A DNA stretch of 52,185 nt, taken from assembly GCA_902785365.1 (NCBI GenBank), contig CACZYC010000011.1:1-52185 (forward strand). Reading direction: 5' to 3'. Each line of letters begins with the position of its first letter. Position 1 is the first letter of the stretch. The notes beneath the pieces were generated by a model. The model made no database searches, was not told the DNA's origin, and was given only the letters and a program-made list of their open reading frames with translations. Below are positions 36,007-43,406 of the stretch, in pieces. The position numbers and the translations under genes are program-made. The stretch comes from an uncultured Ruminococcus sp. Lineage in GTDB: Bacteria; Bacillota; Clostridia; Oscillospirales; Acutalibacteraceae.

Positions 36007-36255
36007 TGGTCAGTGGTCAGCAGTCAGTGATCAGTTGTGGTCGGGGAGAAACCTTTCATCTTCCACAACATTTGTATCCCGATTGGATAAATATTGATAT
36101 ATACTATTTAAGCCCAAAGGTTTTTATCGCAAACCTTTGGGCTTTACTATATAGTATTAGATGTTTTATCAATAGTTCGGGAACAAAAAGTTTGTATTAT
36201 TCAAGTTTTTGTTCTCGACATTACACTGACCACTAGCCACTGAATACTGACCACT
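36003..36255 (+). repeat. Heptad-bounded intergenic element, copy 3
   Basis: Left heptads (GGTCAGT, GGTCAGC, AGTCAGT, GATCAGT) begin on the GH13 stop codon; five inverted heptads end at 36255. Internal blocks GGTCGGGGAGAAACCTT, CTTCCACAAC, CCCGATTG, AATATTGATATA, TAGTATTAGATGTTTTATC and AATAGTTCGGGAACA match copy 2 closely. The central hairpin has 14 bp (AAGCCCAAAGGTTT 36110-36123 with AAACCTTTGGGCTT 36131-36144). It lies between convergent GH13 and trpS genes. Confidence 0.9.
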
Positions 36256-36256
36256 G

Positions 36257-36285
36257 AAAAAGGAGCCAGTAAGGCTCCTTTTTTT
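36257..36285. terminator. Bidirectional terminator next to trpS stop
   Basis: Stem AAAAAGGAGCC/GGCTCCTTTTT with a 5-nt loop, A-rich before and T-rich after. It lies just outside repeat copy 3. Confidence 0.88.
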
Positions 36286-37282
36286 ACTGAATAAATCCTA
36301 TCTTCTTCATAGCTTTCGAGAGAGTTCTCTGAGAGATTCTCTGAGCGGTTTCGTCGGCTTTTCTGTAACAGCTTTCGAGGTAAGCCTTGTCGGCTCTGAG
36401 CCTCTCGTACTCCTCTTTAATCGGACGCAGAGCTTCCACAACCGCTTCGCCCACCGCAACCTTAAAGTCGCCGTAGCCCTTACCGTCGAAGTCCTTTTCA
36501 ATCTGTTCGTGAGTAAGTCCCGTAACAGCTCCGTAAATATCCATCAGGTTGTTGATTCCGTCCTTGCCCTCGGCGTAGCGTACAACCGCCTCGCTGTCGG
36601 TCACGGCTCTCTTGAATTTCTTCATAATAACCTCGGGCGGGTCAAGCAGGTGGACGCATCCGTTTACGTTCTCGTCCGACTTGCTCATTTTGCGTGTCGG
36701 GTCCTGAAGGCTCATAACTCTCGCGCCTGTTTTGGGAACATAGGCTTCAGGAATTTTGAACACATTGGGATAAAGTCCGTTGAAGCGCGTCGCTATGTCG
36801 CGCGTGAGCTCAAGGTGCTGAACCTGGTCGGCGCCTACTGGCACGAGGTCAGCCTGATAAAGCAGGATGTCCGCCGCCATAAGCGCGGGATATGTAAACA
36901 AGCCCGCGTTGATGTTGTCTGAGTGCTTCTGGCTCTTGTCCTTGAACTGCGTCATTCTGGAAAGCTCGCCGAACTGTGTGTAGCAGTTGAGAATCCACGC
37001 CATCTGAGCATGAGTGCTGACGTGGCTCTGTATGAAGAACAGAGTTTTTTCAACGTCGATACCGCAGGCGATAATGGAAGCGTAAGCGTCCAGAATATTC
37101 TTGCGCATTTTAGCGGGTTCCTGTCTTACCGTGATTGTATGTAAATCCGCGAGCGCGAAAATACAGTTGAACTCCTCCTGCATAGCTACCCAGTTTCTGA
37201 TAGCTCCGAGATAGTTGCCGAGCGTAATTGTTCCGCTGGGCTGAATAAGGCTCAGCGCCGTTTTTTTATTTTCAACTTCCAT
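36284..37282 (-). CDS. trpS: Tryptophanyl-tRNA synthetase
   Basis: A 332-aa class I synthetase that charges tRNA-Trp. The HIGH-type motif is GTITLGNYLGA and the KMSKS motif is RKMSKSDEN; the length and dimer-core features are typical of bacterial TrpRS. The ATG at 37282 follows GAGG at 8-nt spacing. It lies 10 bp after the aminotransferase gene on the same strand, so the two are probably co-transcribed. No T-box leader is seen upstream of the pair. Confidence 0.96.
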   Translation of the reverse strand: MEVENKKTALSLIQPSGTITLGNYLGAIRNWVAMQEEFNCIFALADLHTITVRQEPAKMRKNILDAYASIIACGIDVEKTLFFIQSHVSTHAQMAWILNCYTQFGELSRMTQFKDKSQKHSDNINAGLFTYPALMAADILLYQADLVPVGADQVQHLELTRDIATRFNGLYPNVFKIPEAYVPKTGARVMSLQDPTRKMSKSDENVNGCVHLLDPPEVIMKKFKRAVTDSEAVVRYAEGKDGINNLMDIYGAVTGLTHEQIEKDFDGKGYGDFKVAVGEAVVEALRPIKEEYERLRADKAYLESCYRKADETAQRISQRTLSKAMKKIGFIQ

Positions 37283-37292
37283 TTGTTTTACC

Positions 37293-38483
37293 TCAATTCA
37301 TAATTTCCTTAATCAGTTTGCCGAGCGCCTTGATTCCCTTTTCAAGCTGTTCGTCTGTCGGTGTGGAAAAGTTGATTCTGAAGCCGTTTGAGCTTTCGCT
37401 CTCGTCGGTTAAGAAAGCGTTGCCGGGTACTACGCACACCTTGCGCTCAATCGCCTTGCGCACATAGTCGGGCATATCCACACCCTCGGGGAGCTTGCAC
37501 CATATGAAAAGTCCGCCGTCGATTTTGTCGTACGTGATTTCGGGAGCGCAATATTTGTCAAGCAAATCCATACAGTATTTTGCCTTAACGCGGTAAATGC
37601 TTCTGAGCTTTTCGAGGTGAGCCTCAAAGTCGTATTTTGTGATGAACTCATAGCAAACCATCTGTGACCAGATATTTGTATGAACGTCGCTGCCCTGCTT
37701 GCATACGGTCATTTTCTGGATGATTTCCTTCGGAGCTATTGTGTAAGCGACACGCATACCGGGGGAGATAACCTTGCTGAACGAGCCCGCGTAAATCACA
37801 ATACCCTCGGTGTCAAAGCTCTTGATAGCGGGGAGGAACTCTCCGCTGTAACGCAAATCTCCGTAAGGGTTGTCCTCAAGGATAAGCACGCCGTATTCTT
37901 TGGCGAGCTCATACACTCTTTTGCGCTTATGTAGGCTCATTGTAACACCCGACGGATTCTGGAAATTCGGGATTGTATAGATAAACTTTGTGTTCGGGTT
38001 GGCTTTGAGCGCTTCTTCGAGCTTGTCGGTGTTCATACCGTCCGACTCAACCTCTACGCCCACGAGCTTCGCGTTATACGCCCTGAAAGAGTTGAGCGAG
38101 CCGATAAAGCTCGGAGCCTCGGTTATGATGACCTCGCCCTCGTTTACGAGAGATTTTGTCGCGAAGTCCATAATCTGCTGGGCGCCTGTCGTGATGATAA
38201 TATCGTCGCTCTCGCTGCCGATATTGTACTTTTCTTTCATATATTTTTTGAGATATTCCCTCAGCGGAGGATAACCCTCTGTTACGCTGTATTGTAAAAG
38301 GGCTATCGGGTTTTCGCTGAAAAGTCTCGCCGAAATCTCCTCGAGCTCCTTTACGGGGAAAGCGTCGGGAGAGGGGTTGCCCGCGGACAGAGACACAACC
38401 GTCGGGTCAGCCGCGTATTTAAAAATCTCTCTGATAGCGCTGGGTTTAAGGTTGTCAGTCCTGTCGGAAAAACTGTATTTCAT
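37293..38483 (-). CDS. PLP-dependent class I/II aminotransferase
   Basis: A 396-aa fold-type I aminotransferase resembling 2-aminoadipate/aromatic transaminases (LysN/ARO8-like, the catalytic part of MocR proteins). The segments are SLSAGNPSPDAFP, TGAQQIMDF, NFQNPSG, the PLP lysine in AGSFSKVISPGMRV, and the carboxylate-binding arginine in GFRINFS. The amino-donor specificity is unknown. The ATG at 38483 follows TGAGG. Pairing with trpS may reflect aromatic amino acid metabolism, but this is only context. Confidence 0.88.
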   Translation of the reverse strand: MKYSFSDRTDNLKPSAIREIFKYAADPTVVSLSAGNPSPDAFPVKELEEISARLFSENPIALLQYSVTEGYPPLREYLKKYMKEKYNIGSESDDIIITTGAQQIMDFATKSLVNEGEVIITEAPSFIGSLNSFRAYNAKLVGVEVESDGMNTDKLEEALKANPNTKFIYTIPNFQNPSGVTMSLHKRKRVYELAKEYGVLILEDNPYGDLRYSGEFLPAIKSFDTEGIVIYAGSFSKVISPGMRVAYTIAPKEIIQKMTVCKQGSDVHTNIWSQMVCYEFITKYDFEAHLEKLRSIYRVKAKYCMDLLDKYCAPEITYDKIDGGLFIWCKLPEGVDMPDYVRKAIERKVCVVPGNAFLTDESESSNGFRINFSTPTDEQLEKGIKALGKLIKEIMN

Positions 38484-38580
38484 ACAAACTACCTCACATT
38501 AATAATCTGCGTTTTATTTTATCACAATATGAGTATTCTTTCAAGTGCGAAAAAAATTAAGAATAAAACGGAAAAAACCG

Positions 38581-38609
38581 TTGTAAAGTAAGCGGTTTTA
38601 GTGTATAAT
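38581..38609 (+). promoter_or_regulatory. Promoter of DHHW gene
   Basis: TTGTAA (38581-38586), 17-bp spacer, TATAAT (38604-38609). Confidence 0.72.
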
Positions 38610-38644
38610 GTATCTTGTATCAGATTATAATAGGGGGAGTAGTT

Positions 38645-39883
38645 GTGGCATACGGCTACAATAACGATTACCGAAGCGCGGGAGGTTACCGACCGTCCTC
38701 GCGGTATAGAGTAAACAGAAGAAGAAATTTAAAACGAATAAGAAACCGTACAATAATTGTTCTCTCGGGAATAATAGTATGTTGCGTCGCGGTAGCGATA
38801 ATTGTCGGAATGGTTAAGCTTGTTTCGGGCATAGCTTCGTCCTGCGCGCCTTCGGCGACAGTACCCACAGCGACAGTGTCGCCTGACGGCAACGCTAAAA
38901 AGGCGGCAAGCGCCAAGAAAGCCGTTAAGAAAAAAGCGTCTCTGACGTTCAAAACACCCAAAATCAAGGACGACGGCAGCTCCACAGGCGTTTATGATAA
39001 AGAAAACGGTCTATATATCTGGGACAAATCCGCGTTCGAGCTTTTCTACGGTTCCGAAGCCAAGGCTAAGGAATACGCCGAGGTTGTCAGCAAGGCAAAG
39101 ACCAAGCTGGGCAAAGGCGTTAACGTCTATTCTATGCTTATTCCCAACCACACGGAGATGGGACTTCCGCAGAGGCTCAAGAACACCGAGGACGGCGTTC
39201 AGACCGACTCGCAGGCTAATTACATACAGACATCTTACGAGGCTATGAACGGCGTTAAATATATCAACGCGTACAATAATCTCGCCGACCATTGCAACGA
39301 CTATATCTACTTCAGCTCCGACCATCACTGGACAGGCTTGGGCGCGTACTACGCGTATCAGGCTTTCGCCAAGCAGACAAAGCAGACTCCGATTGAGCTT
39401 TCCGCTATGAAGGAAAACAAGATTGAGGGTTTCACGGGCAGCTTCTACGGGCTCAGCAACGTTGATTTGGACAAAGACACTGTCTATTTCTGGTCAATGC
39501 CTTTTGACGTACACAATACGGTTACACAGGCGGACGGCAACAAGCTCGAGACCGACACTATGTACTACTGGTACGAGAAACCCGGCAGCAACACCTACGG
39601 CGTGTTCCTGTTCGGCGACAATCCGCTTGAGGTTATAAAGAGCGAGAGCGAAACGGCAAGCGATGAGAAAATCGCTATAATCCACGAGAGCTACGGCAAC
39701 GCTTTGATTCCGTATTTCGCGGCTAATTACAGCGAGATTCATTCAATTGACTTCCGTTCATTTACAGGCGACTTGAAGTCCTATTGTGAGGAAAACGGAA
39801 TCAAGAACGTGCTGTTCGCCAACGGAGTTATGAGCTCGGCTACCGAAACCCAGCTCGAAAGTATGAGGGGTATAATAGGCTGA
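38645..39883 (+). CDS. DHHW-family (AlgX/SGNH-like) surface protein, stand-alone
   Basis: A 412-aa protein: a basic cytoplasmic tail, one membrane segment (about residues 34-56), an Ala/Lys-rich linker, then an extracellular DHHW domain (PF14286-like). The motif is FSSDHHWTGLGAYYAY, and IIHESYGNALIPYF is the likely serine region. Relatives work with MBOAT proteins to O-acetylate surface polysaccharides; here no MBOAT gene is adjacent, unlike the second DHHW gene at 43407. It starts at GTG 38645 with AGGGGGAG upstream; a TTG-started extension to 38615 would lack a ribosome site. It is probably co-transcribed with the Nudix gene 26 bp downstream. Confidence 0.8.
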   Translation: MAYGYNNDYRSAGGYRPSSRYRVNRRRNLKRIRNRTIIVLSGIIVCCVAVAIIVGMVKLVSGIASSCAPSATVPTATVSPDGNAKKAASAKKAVKKKASLTFKTPKIKDDGSSTGVYDKENGLYIWDKSAFELFYGSEAKAKEYAEVVSKAKTKLGKGVNVYSMLIPNHTEMGLPQRLKNTEDGVQTDSQANYIQTSYEAMNGVKYINAYNNLADHCNDYIYFSSDHHWTGLGAYYAYQAFAKQTKQTPIELSAMKENKIEGFTGSFYGLSNVDLDKDTVYFWSMPFDVHNTVTQADGNKLETDTMYYWYEKPGSNTYGVFLFGDNPLEVIKSESETASDEKIAIIHESYGNALIPYFAANYSEIHSIDFRSFTGDLKSYCEENGIKNVLFANGVMSSATETQLESMRGIIG

Positions 39884-39909
39884 TAAAGCTTTGATAAGGG
39901 GGGATAAGA

Positions 39910-40599
39910 ATGTTAGCAAACCGGGTTACTGTAAATATTTTCGGCAAACTGAGTAAGAACATTTACTCGGGTTACACCACTGTCGAAAAAACTACAACTA
40001 AAAAAGTCTACGTTCTGTCCGATGCCCCTGTCAGCGAGACGTTCAAGGGCATAGTTATTGCCACAGCGTACTTTAACGACAACGAGGAAAAGCTCATCGT
40101 AGCGCCCGAGCACGCGGTTTACTACGAGCCCGATATCCGCGTCAGCTTTTCGCGCCTGCGCAACGCGGAGCTCACCTCGATAAAATGCCTATACGAAAAG
40201 TCCTGCGGCGGAATTATATTCTACAAGAATAAGGCGAGCACCAGAATCCTGCTTGTCAAAAACAACAACGGCCGTTACTGGAGCTTCCCGAAAGGGCACA
40301 TTGAAATCGGCGAGACCGAGGAACAGACCGCGGTTCGCGAAATCAAGGAGGAAACCTCCCTGGACGTTGAAATCAAGGACGGATTCCGCGAGGTCAGCGA
40401 CTATTGCCCGTTCGGCAAGATTCACAAGAGGGTAGTGTTCTTCCTGGCTCAGGCATTTACCGACAACGTAAACGTTCAGGAGGAGGAAATCGCCGAGTAC
40501 ATCTGGGTTGACCTGCAACAGGCCAAAAAGCTCTGTACATATGACAACGACCTGAGAATCATCAGCAAAGCCGAAACGGCAATAAAGCTGATTAAATAG
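39910..40599 (+). CDS. Nudix hydrolase with N-terminal extension
   Basis: A 229-aa protein. Residues about 100-229 are a Nudix domain with the box GHIEIGETEEQTAVREIKEE; the usual terminal glycine of the motif is serine (EETSLDV). The first ~95 residues form a separate mixed domain (starts MLANRVTVNIFGKLSKN) that I do not recognise. The substrate is unknown (nucleotide, diadenosine or capped RNA). It starts at ATG 39910 behind GGGGGG. A terminator follows at 40613. Confidence 0.82.
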   Translation: MLANRVTVNIFGKLSKNIYSGYTTVEKTTTKKVYVLSDAPVSETFKGIVIATAYFNDNEEKLIVAPEHAVYYEPDIRVSFSRLRNAELTSIKCLYEKSCGGIIFYKNKASTRILLVKNNNGRYWSFPKGHIEIGETEEQTAVREIKEETSLDVEIKDGFREVSDYCPFGKIHKRVVFFLAQAFTDNVNVQEEEIAEYIWVDLQQAKKLCTYDNDLRIISKAETAIKLIK

Positions 40600-40612
40600 C
40601 TTTTTGCAATCC

Positions 40613-40638
40613 AAGGAGCCTTCGGGCTCCTTTTTTTG
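40613..40638 (+). terminator. Terminator of DHHW-Nudix operon
   Basis: Stem AAGGAGCC/GGCTCCTT with a TTCG loop, then T7. Confidence 0.88.
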
Positions 40639-40639
40639 T

Positions 40640-40766
40640 AAAAAACAACTGTCATCCTGAGCGTTTCCCACTGTCATCCTGAGCGTTTTCCACTGTCATC
40701 CTGAGCGCAGCGAAGGATCTTAAAAGATTCTTCGTCATTACATTCCTCAGAATGACAGTTGTTTTC
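40640..40766. repeat. Inverted-repeat element with three 22-bp tandem units
   Basis: The ends AAAACAACTGTCATCCTGAG and its near reverse complement (CTCAGAATGACAGTTGTTTT) form imperfect terminal inverted repeats. Inside, ACTGTCATCCTGAGCG starts at 40648, 40670 and 40692, a 22-bp tandem repeat. The phrase GCAGCGAAGGATCTTAAAAGATTCTTCG forms the inner hairpin. Elements with TGTCATCCTGAGCG are common in gut Clostridia; it looks like a non-coding miniature repeat. Confidence 0.8.
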
Positions 40767-41145
40767 TTAAACTAAGTGATAATCGCCCGAAATCTCCATT
40801 TTTGTTGAAAAATTCCACAATATTGTAGAAACGCACAAACTTTATATGTAAAGTTTGTGCACAATTGCAGTCCGAAATTACTTGAATCAGCGAGACCATT
40901 GTGATAAAATATATGAGAGTATTAGTATGGGCTATTATCCTGTGCTTATGCTCGAGAGGCGGGCGTACATCGACGCGTAATGTACGACTGACTCGGTTCG
41001 AACGTGAGCAATATGCTCGGTACGTTGTGCTTTTGCGCAGGCGGTATGCAATTCTAAAAGAGGAGGGCGTGGTCAGATACGGTCAGTATTTAGTTCGAAT
41101 TTTTTTCCAATGAAAAGATTAAAATATGAAAGGAATGATTCTCCA
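40767..41145 (+). other. Promoter and long structured leader before beta-helix protein
   Basis: Transcription should start near 40917. The ~229-nt leader contains a hairpin CGTACAT/ATGTACG (9-nt loop), a second one GAGCA/TGCTC, and a possible 17-codon ORF at 40929 (MGYYPVL... ending YIDA). A longer overlapping frame (40901-41113) has no ribosome site. I match this leader to no known riboswitch class. Confidence 0.45.
40882..40910 (+). promoter_or_regulatory. Promoter of beta-helix protein leader
   Basis: TTGAAT (40882-40887), 17-bp spacer, TAAAAT (40905-40910). Confidence 0.62.
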
Positions 41146-43110
41146 ATGAGAACATCAAAGAAAATAGTTTCCCTCGTACTCGCGGTTATGATGGTAGTTA
41201 CTATGATGTCCGTTATGGCTGTTTCCGCAAGCGCCGCTGGCGATGTAGCAGAGATCAACGGAACCAAGTACGAGAGTCTCGAGGCTGCGTTTGCTGCTGC
41301 TGTTGACGGCGACACAATCACAGTTCTCGCTGATAGCGCGGGCAACGGTATTGTAGTTCCTCAGGACAAGTTCCCCACAGGTCTTATAGTTGACTTCGGC
41401 GGTTACACTTACACAGTAAGCGGTACTCCCGTAGGTTCTACAGGTACAGAGACAATCGGCTTCCAGCTCCTTAAGGGCAACAAGATCACATTCTATGACG
41501 GTACAATCACTGCTGACTGCACAGTTAACCCCAGAAACGGCAAATACCTGATGAGAATGATCCAGAACTACAGTGACCTTACTCTGGACGGCATGACTGT
41601 CAGCATGGTAGGCGCTTATTATGATCAGACAACAATGGCTACTGCCAACGGCTCAACCACTATCAAGGATTCTACTATAAACGCTCCTGATTTCAGCAGA
41701 TACGGTTCTGCTTATTCAGCCTCTGATTTTGGCGGCGCAGCTCTCAATGAAGGTACTTTCTCAACTTATCAGTCAGTTTCTGTAACAGTTACAGGCCACA
41801 GCGTAATCAACGGTGACGTTAAGATTGACGACGATAACAATAAACCTTTCGCACTCAATCTTGAGGGCGGCACAATTAACGGCGGTATCACACTTGATGA
41901 TAACGCTCAGACTGCAATTGACGATCCTTCTGTAGGAGCATCAATTGATAAGGGTGATAATTTCAAAGTTTATGTAGCTAAGATCGGCAACACATATTAC
42001 GAGAAAGTAACAGACGCTTTTGCTACAGCTCAGGACGGTGACAAGATCGACATTATCGGCGATAGCAAAGGCGCTGGCGTAAAAGTTGTTGCTGGTAGAT
42101 TCCCGACCAACGGTATTAATGTTAACTTCCACGAGCACACATACACCATCGATAGCACCTTAGTTGGTTCTACTGGTTATGAGTCACAGGCTTTCCATCT
42201 TGAGAAGAATAACAAGATTACATTAGGTTATGGTACTATCACTTCTGAGAACGCAAGAATGCTCGTTCAGAACTACAGTGATCTTACACTCAAGAACATG
42301 ACTCTTACACCTAACAATCCTAACTACAATAACTACTACACACTGTCCAATAACTGTGGTAATGTAGTTATCAACAATACTACAATCAACGCTAACCCCA
42401 CACCGGGCAGCTTCGCGTTCGACGTATGCCGTTATTCAAACTATCCTTCTGTTAACGTAACAGTTAAGGGCGACAGCGTAATCAACGGCGACATTGAGGT
42501 TTCTGCTTCCAAGAGCGAACCGAAGGAAGGCTTCTCACTTACACTTGAGAGCGGCACAATGAACGGCGATATCGTTCTTGATCAGACTGCTAAGAACGTA
42601 ATGGACGCTACTCCTGAAAAAGCTAAAGTAACTAAGAAGGCTTCTTTCGCACAGGATGCTCCCGAAGGCTACGAATGGGTAGATGGCGGATCAGGTCAGG
42701 TTCTCCAGAGAGCAATTGACGATCAGGCTTGGATCAAGGGCTTTGATAACAAGATCAGCGAACCCGCTGTTCGTATCTGGACAAATATTGACAGAGCTTA
42801 TCTCGACGCTCACGCTTCCGATTACGGCTATGTAGTAGCTAAGGTAAGCGGCAAGAAGCAGGCTACAGCTAACTTCTCGCTCCTCACAGCTGATGGCGGC
42901 AACGGCCAGAAGGTTATCTCCTGTAAGGATACTTACAACGAAGGCGTAGGCCACGATCATACTAAGGACATTACCCTTAAGGTTACTGGTATGGGAGACG
43001 GCAATCAGGTTGCTGCTCGTTTCTATTATGTAATTAACGGCGTTACATACTATGCTGATTATGTAAACGTTCAGACATATGACGGCATCATTGCCTCATA
43101 TACAGTTTAA
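41146..43110 (+). CDS. Secreted surface protein with two beta-helix-like repeats
   Basis: A 654-aa protein with a signal peptide (MRTSKKIVSLVLAVMMVVTM, cleaved near SASAA). Two homologous units of ~220 residues follow, each opening with a KIGNTYYEKVTDAF-like segment (first EINGTKYESLEAAF), then DGDTITVLADS / DGDKIDIIGDS, a TYTV strand, and NKITFYDGTIT / NKITLGYGTIT ladders with QNYSDLTL in both, as in right-handed beta-helices. A C-terminal domain (about 550-654) is Ig/jelly-roll-like. There is no anchor motif. The codon choice (many ACA, GCT, TCT, AAG) differs from the GCG/CGC-rich neighbours and suggests high expression. ATG 41146 is chosen at the signal peptide; its ribosome site GAAAGGA is 11 nt away. 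Confidence 0.78.
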   Translation: MRTSKKIVSLVLAVMMVVTMMSVMAVSASAAGDVAEINGTKYESLEAAFAAAVDGDTITVLADSAGNGIVVPQDKFPTGLIVDFGGYTYTVSGTPVGSTGTETIGFQLLKGNKITFYDGTITADCTVNPRNGKYLMRMIQNYSDLTLDGMTVSMVGAYYDQTTMATANGSTTIKDSTINAPDFSRYGSAYSASDFGGAALNEGTFSTYQSVSVTVTGHSVINGDVKIDDDNNKPFALNLEGGTINGGITLDDNAQTAIDDPSVGASIDKGDNFKVYVAKIGNTYYEKVTDAFATAQDGDKIDIIGDSKGAGVKVVAGRFPTNGINVNFHEHTYTIDSTLVGSTGYESQAFHLEKNNKITLGYGTITSENARMLVQNYSDLTLKNMTLTPNNPNYNNYYTLSNNCGNVVINNTTINANPTPGSFAFDVCRYSNYPSVNVTVKGDSVINGDIEVSASKSEPKEGFSLTLESGTMNGDIVLDQTAKNVMDATPEKAKVTKKASFAQDAPEGYEWVDGGSGQVLQRAIDDQAWIKGFDNKISEPAVRIWTNIDRAYLDAHASDYGYVVAKVSGKKQATANFSLLTADGGNGQKVISCKDTYNEGVGHDHTKDITLKVTGMGDGNQVAARFYYVINGVTYYADYVNVQTYDGIIASYTV

Positions 43111-43128
43111 TAAGGAGGAGAGACTATT

Positions 43129-43290
43129 ATGAAAACATTATATACTTCTCCTGTAATTACAGTAGAGGAACTCACAAAGGTTGACGTACTCTGTGCTTCC
43201 ACAGAGACTAATACAGAGCAGAGCGCTACCAATGTTGATAACGCGAATCAGACATTTGGTACTCTTGCTGATTTCTCTAACTTCATGTGA
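43129..43290 (+). CDS. 53-aa peptide of unknown function
   Basis: ATG 43129 follows GGAGGAG at 7 nt, 18 bp after the beta-helix gene, and ends TGA 43290 just before a terminator, so it is the second gene of that operon. The peptide begins MKTLYTSPVITVEELTKVDV, then LCAS, and continues with an Asn/Thr/Gln-rich tail ending FSNFM. Short proteins with an N-terminal Y-x-x-P-x-hydrophobic-x-x-E-L-x-x-x-D-hydrophobic pattern are widespread in gut Clostridia, with unknown function. The leader-plus-core look recalls RiPP precursors, but no modifying enzyme is nearby. Confidence 0.72.
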   Translation: MKTLYTSPVITVEELTKVDVLCASTETNTEQSATNVDNANQTFGTLADFSNFM

Positions 43291-43314
43291 TTAATTTCAG
43301 GAAACTGAACAACG

Positions 43315-43343
43315 AAACGGCTCCCATTCGGGAGCCGTTTTTG
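43315..43343 (+). terminator. Terminator of beta-helix/peptide operon
   Basis: An 11-bp stem AAACGGCTCCC/GGGAGCCGTTT with an ATTC loop, then TTG. Confidence 0.88.
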
Positions 43344-43351
43344 TATATGTA

Positions 43352-43405
43352 AGCCCTCTCCGAGGGAAAGCATTAAAGGCTTCCCACATGGGGAAGCCTT
43401 TATCC
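43352..43405. repeat. Fragment of CTTCCC-type dispersed repeat with hairpin
   Basis: CCCTC/GAGGG and an 11-bp hairpin AAAGGCTTCCC/GGGAAGCCTTT (43375-43401) resemble the end of the element at 48178-48334. It may act as terminator for the minus-strand DHHW gene, which ends at 43407. Confidence 0.6.
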
Positions 43406-43406
43406 T

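Noticed and set aside
38484..38614. T-box leader for the aminotransferase-trpS operon
   Set aside because: The gap is about 130 bp, shared with a divergent promoter, and has no T-box sequence or specifier stem.
40648..40707. CRISPR array from 22-bp repeats
   Set aside because: The three units are near-contiguous with no unique spacers, and no cas genes are nearby.
40990..41020. tRNA-like GGTTCGAA loop
   Set aside because: The T-stem has a mismatch, and no acceptor, D or anticodon arms can be formed around it.
40901..41113. 70-codon open frame in the beta-helix leader
   Set aside because: Starts inside the -10 promoter region with no ribosome site and has no recognisable domain; treated as leader RNA.
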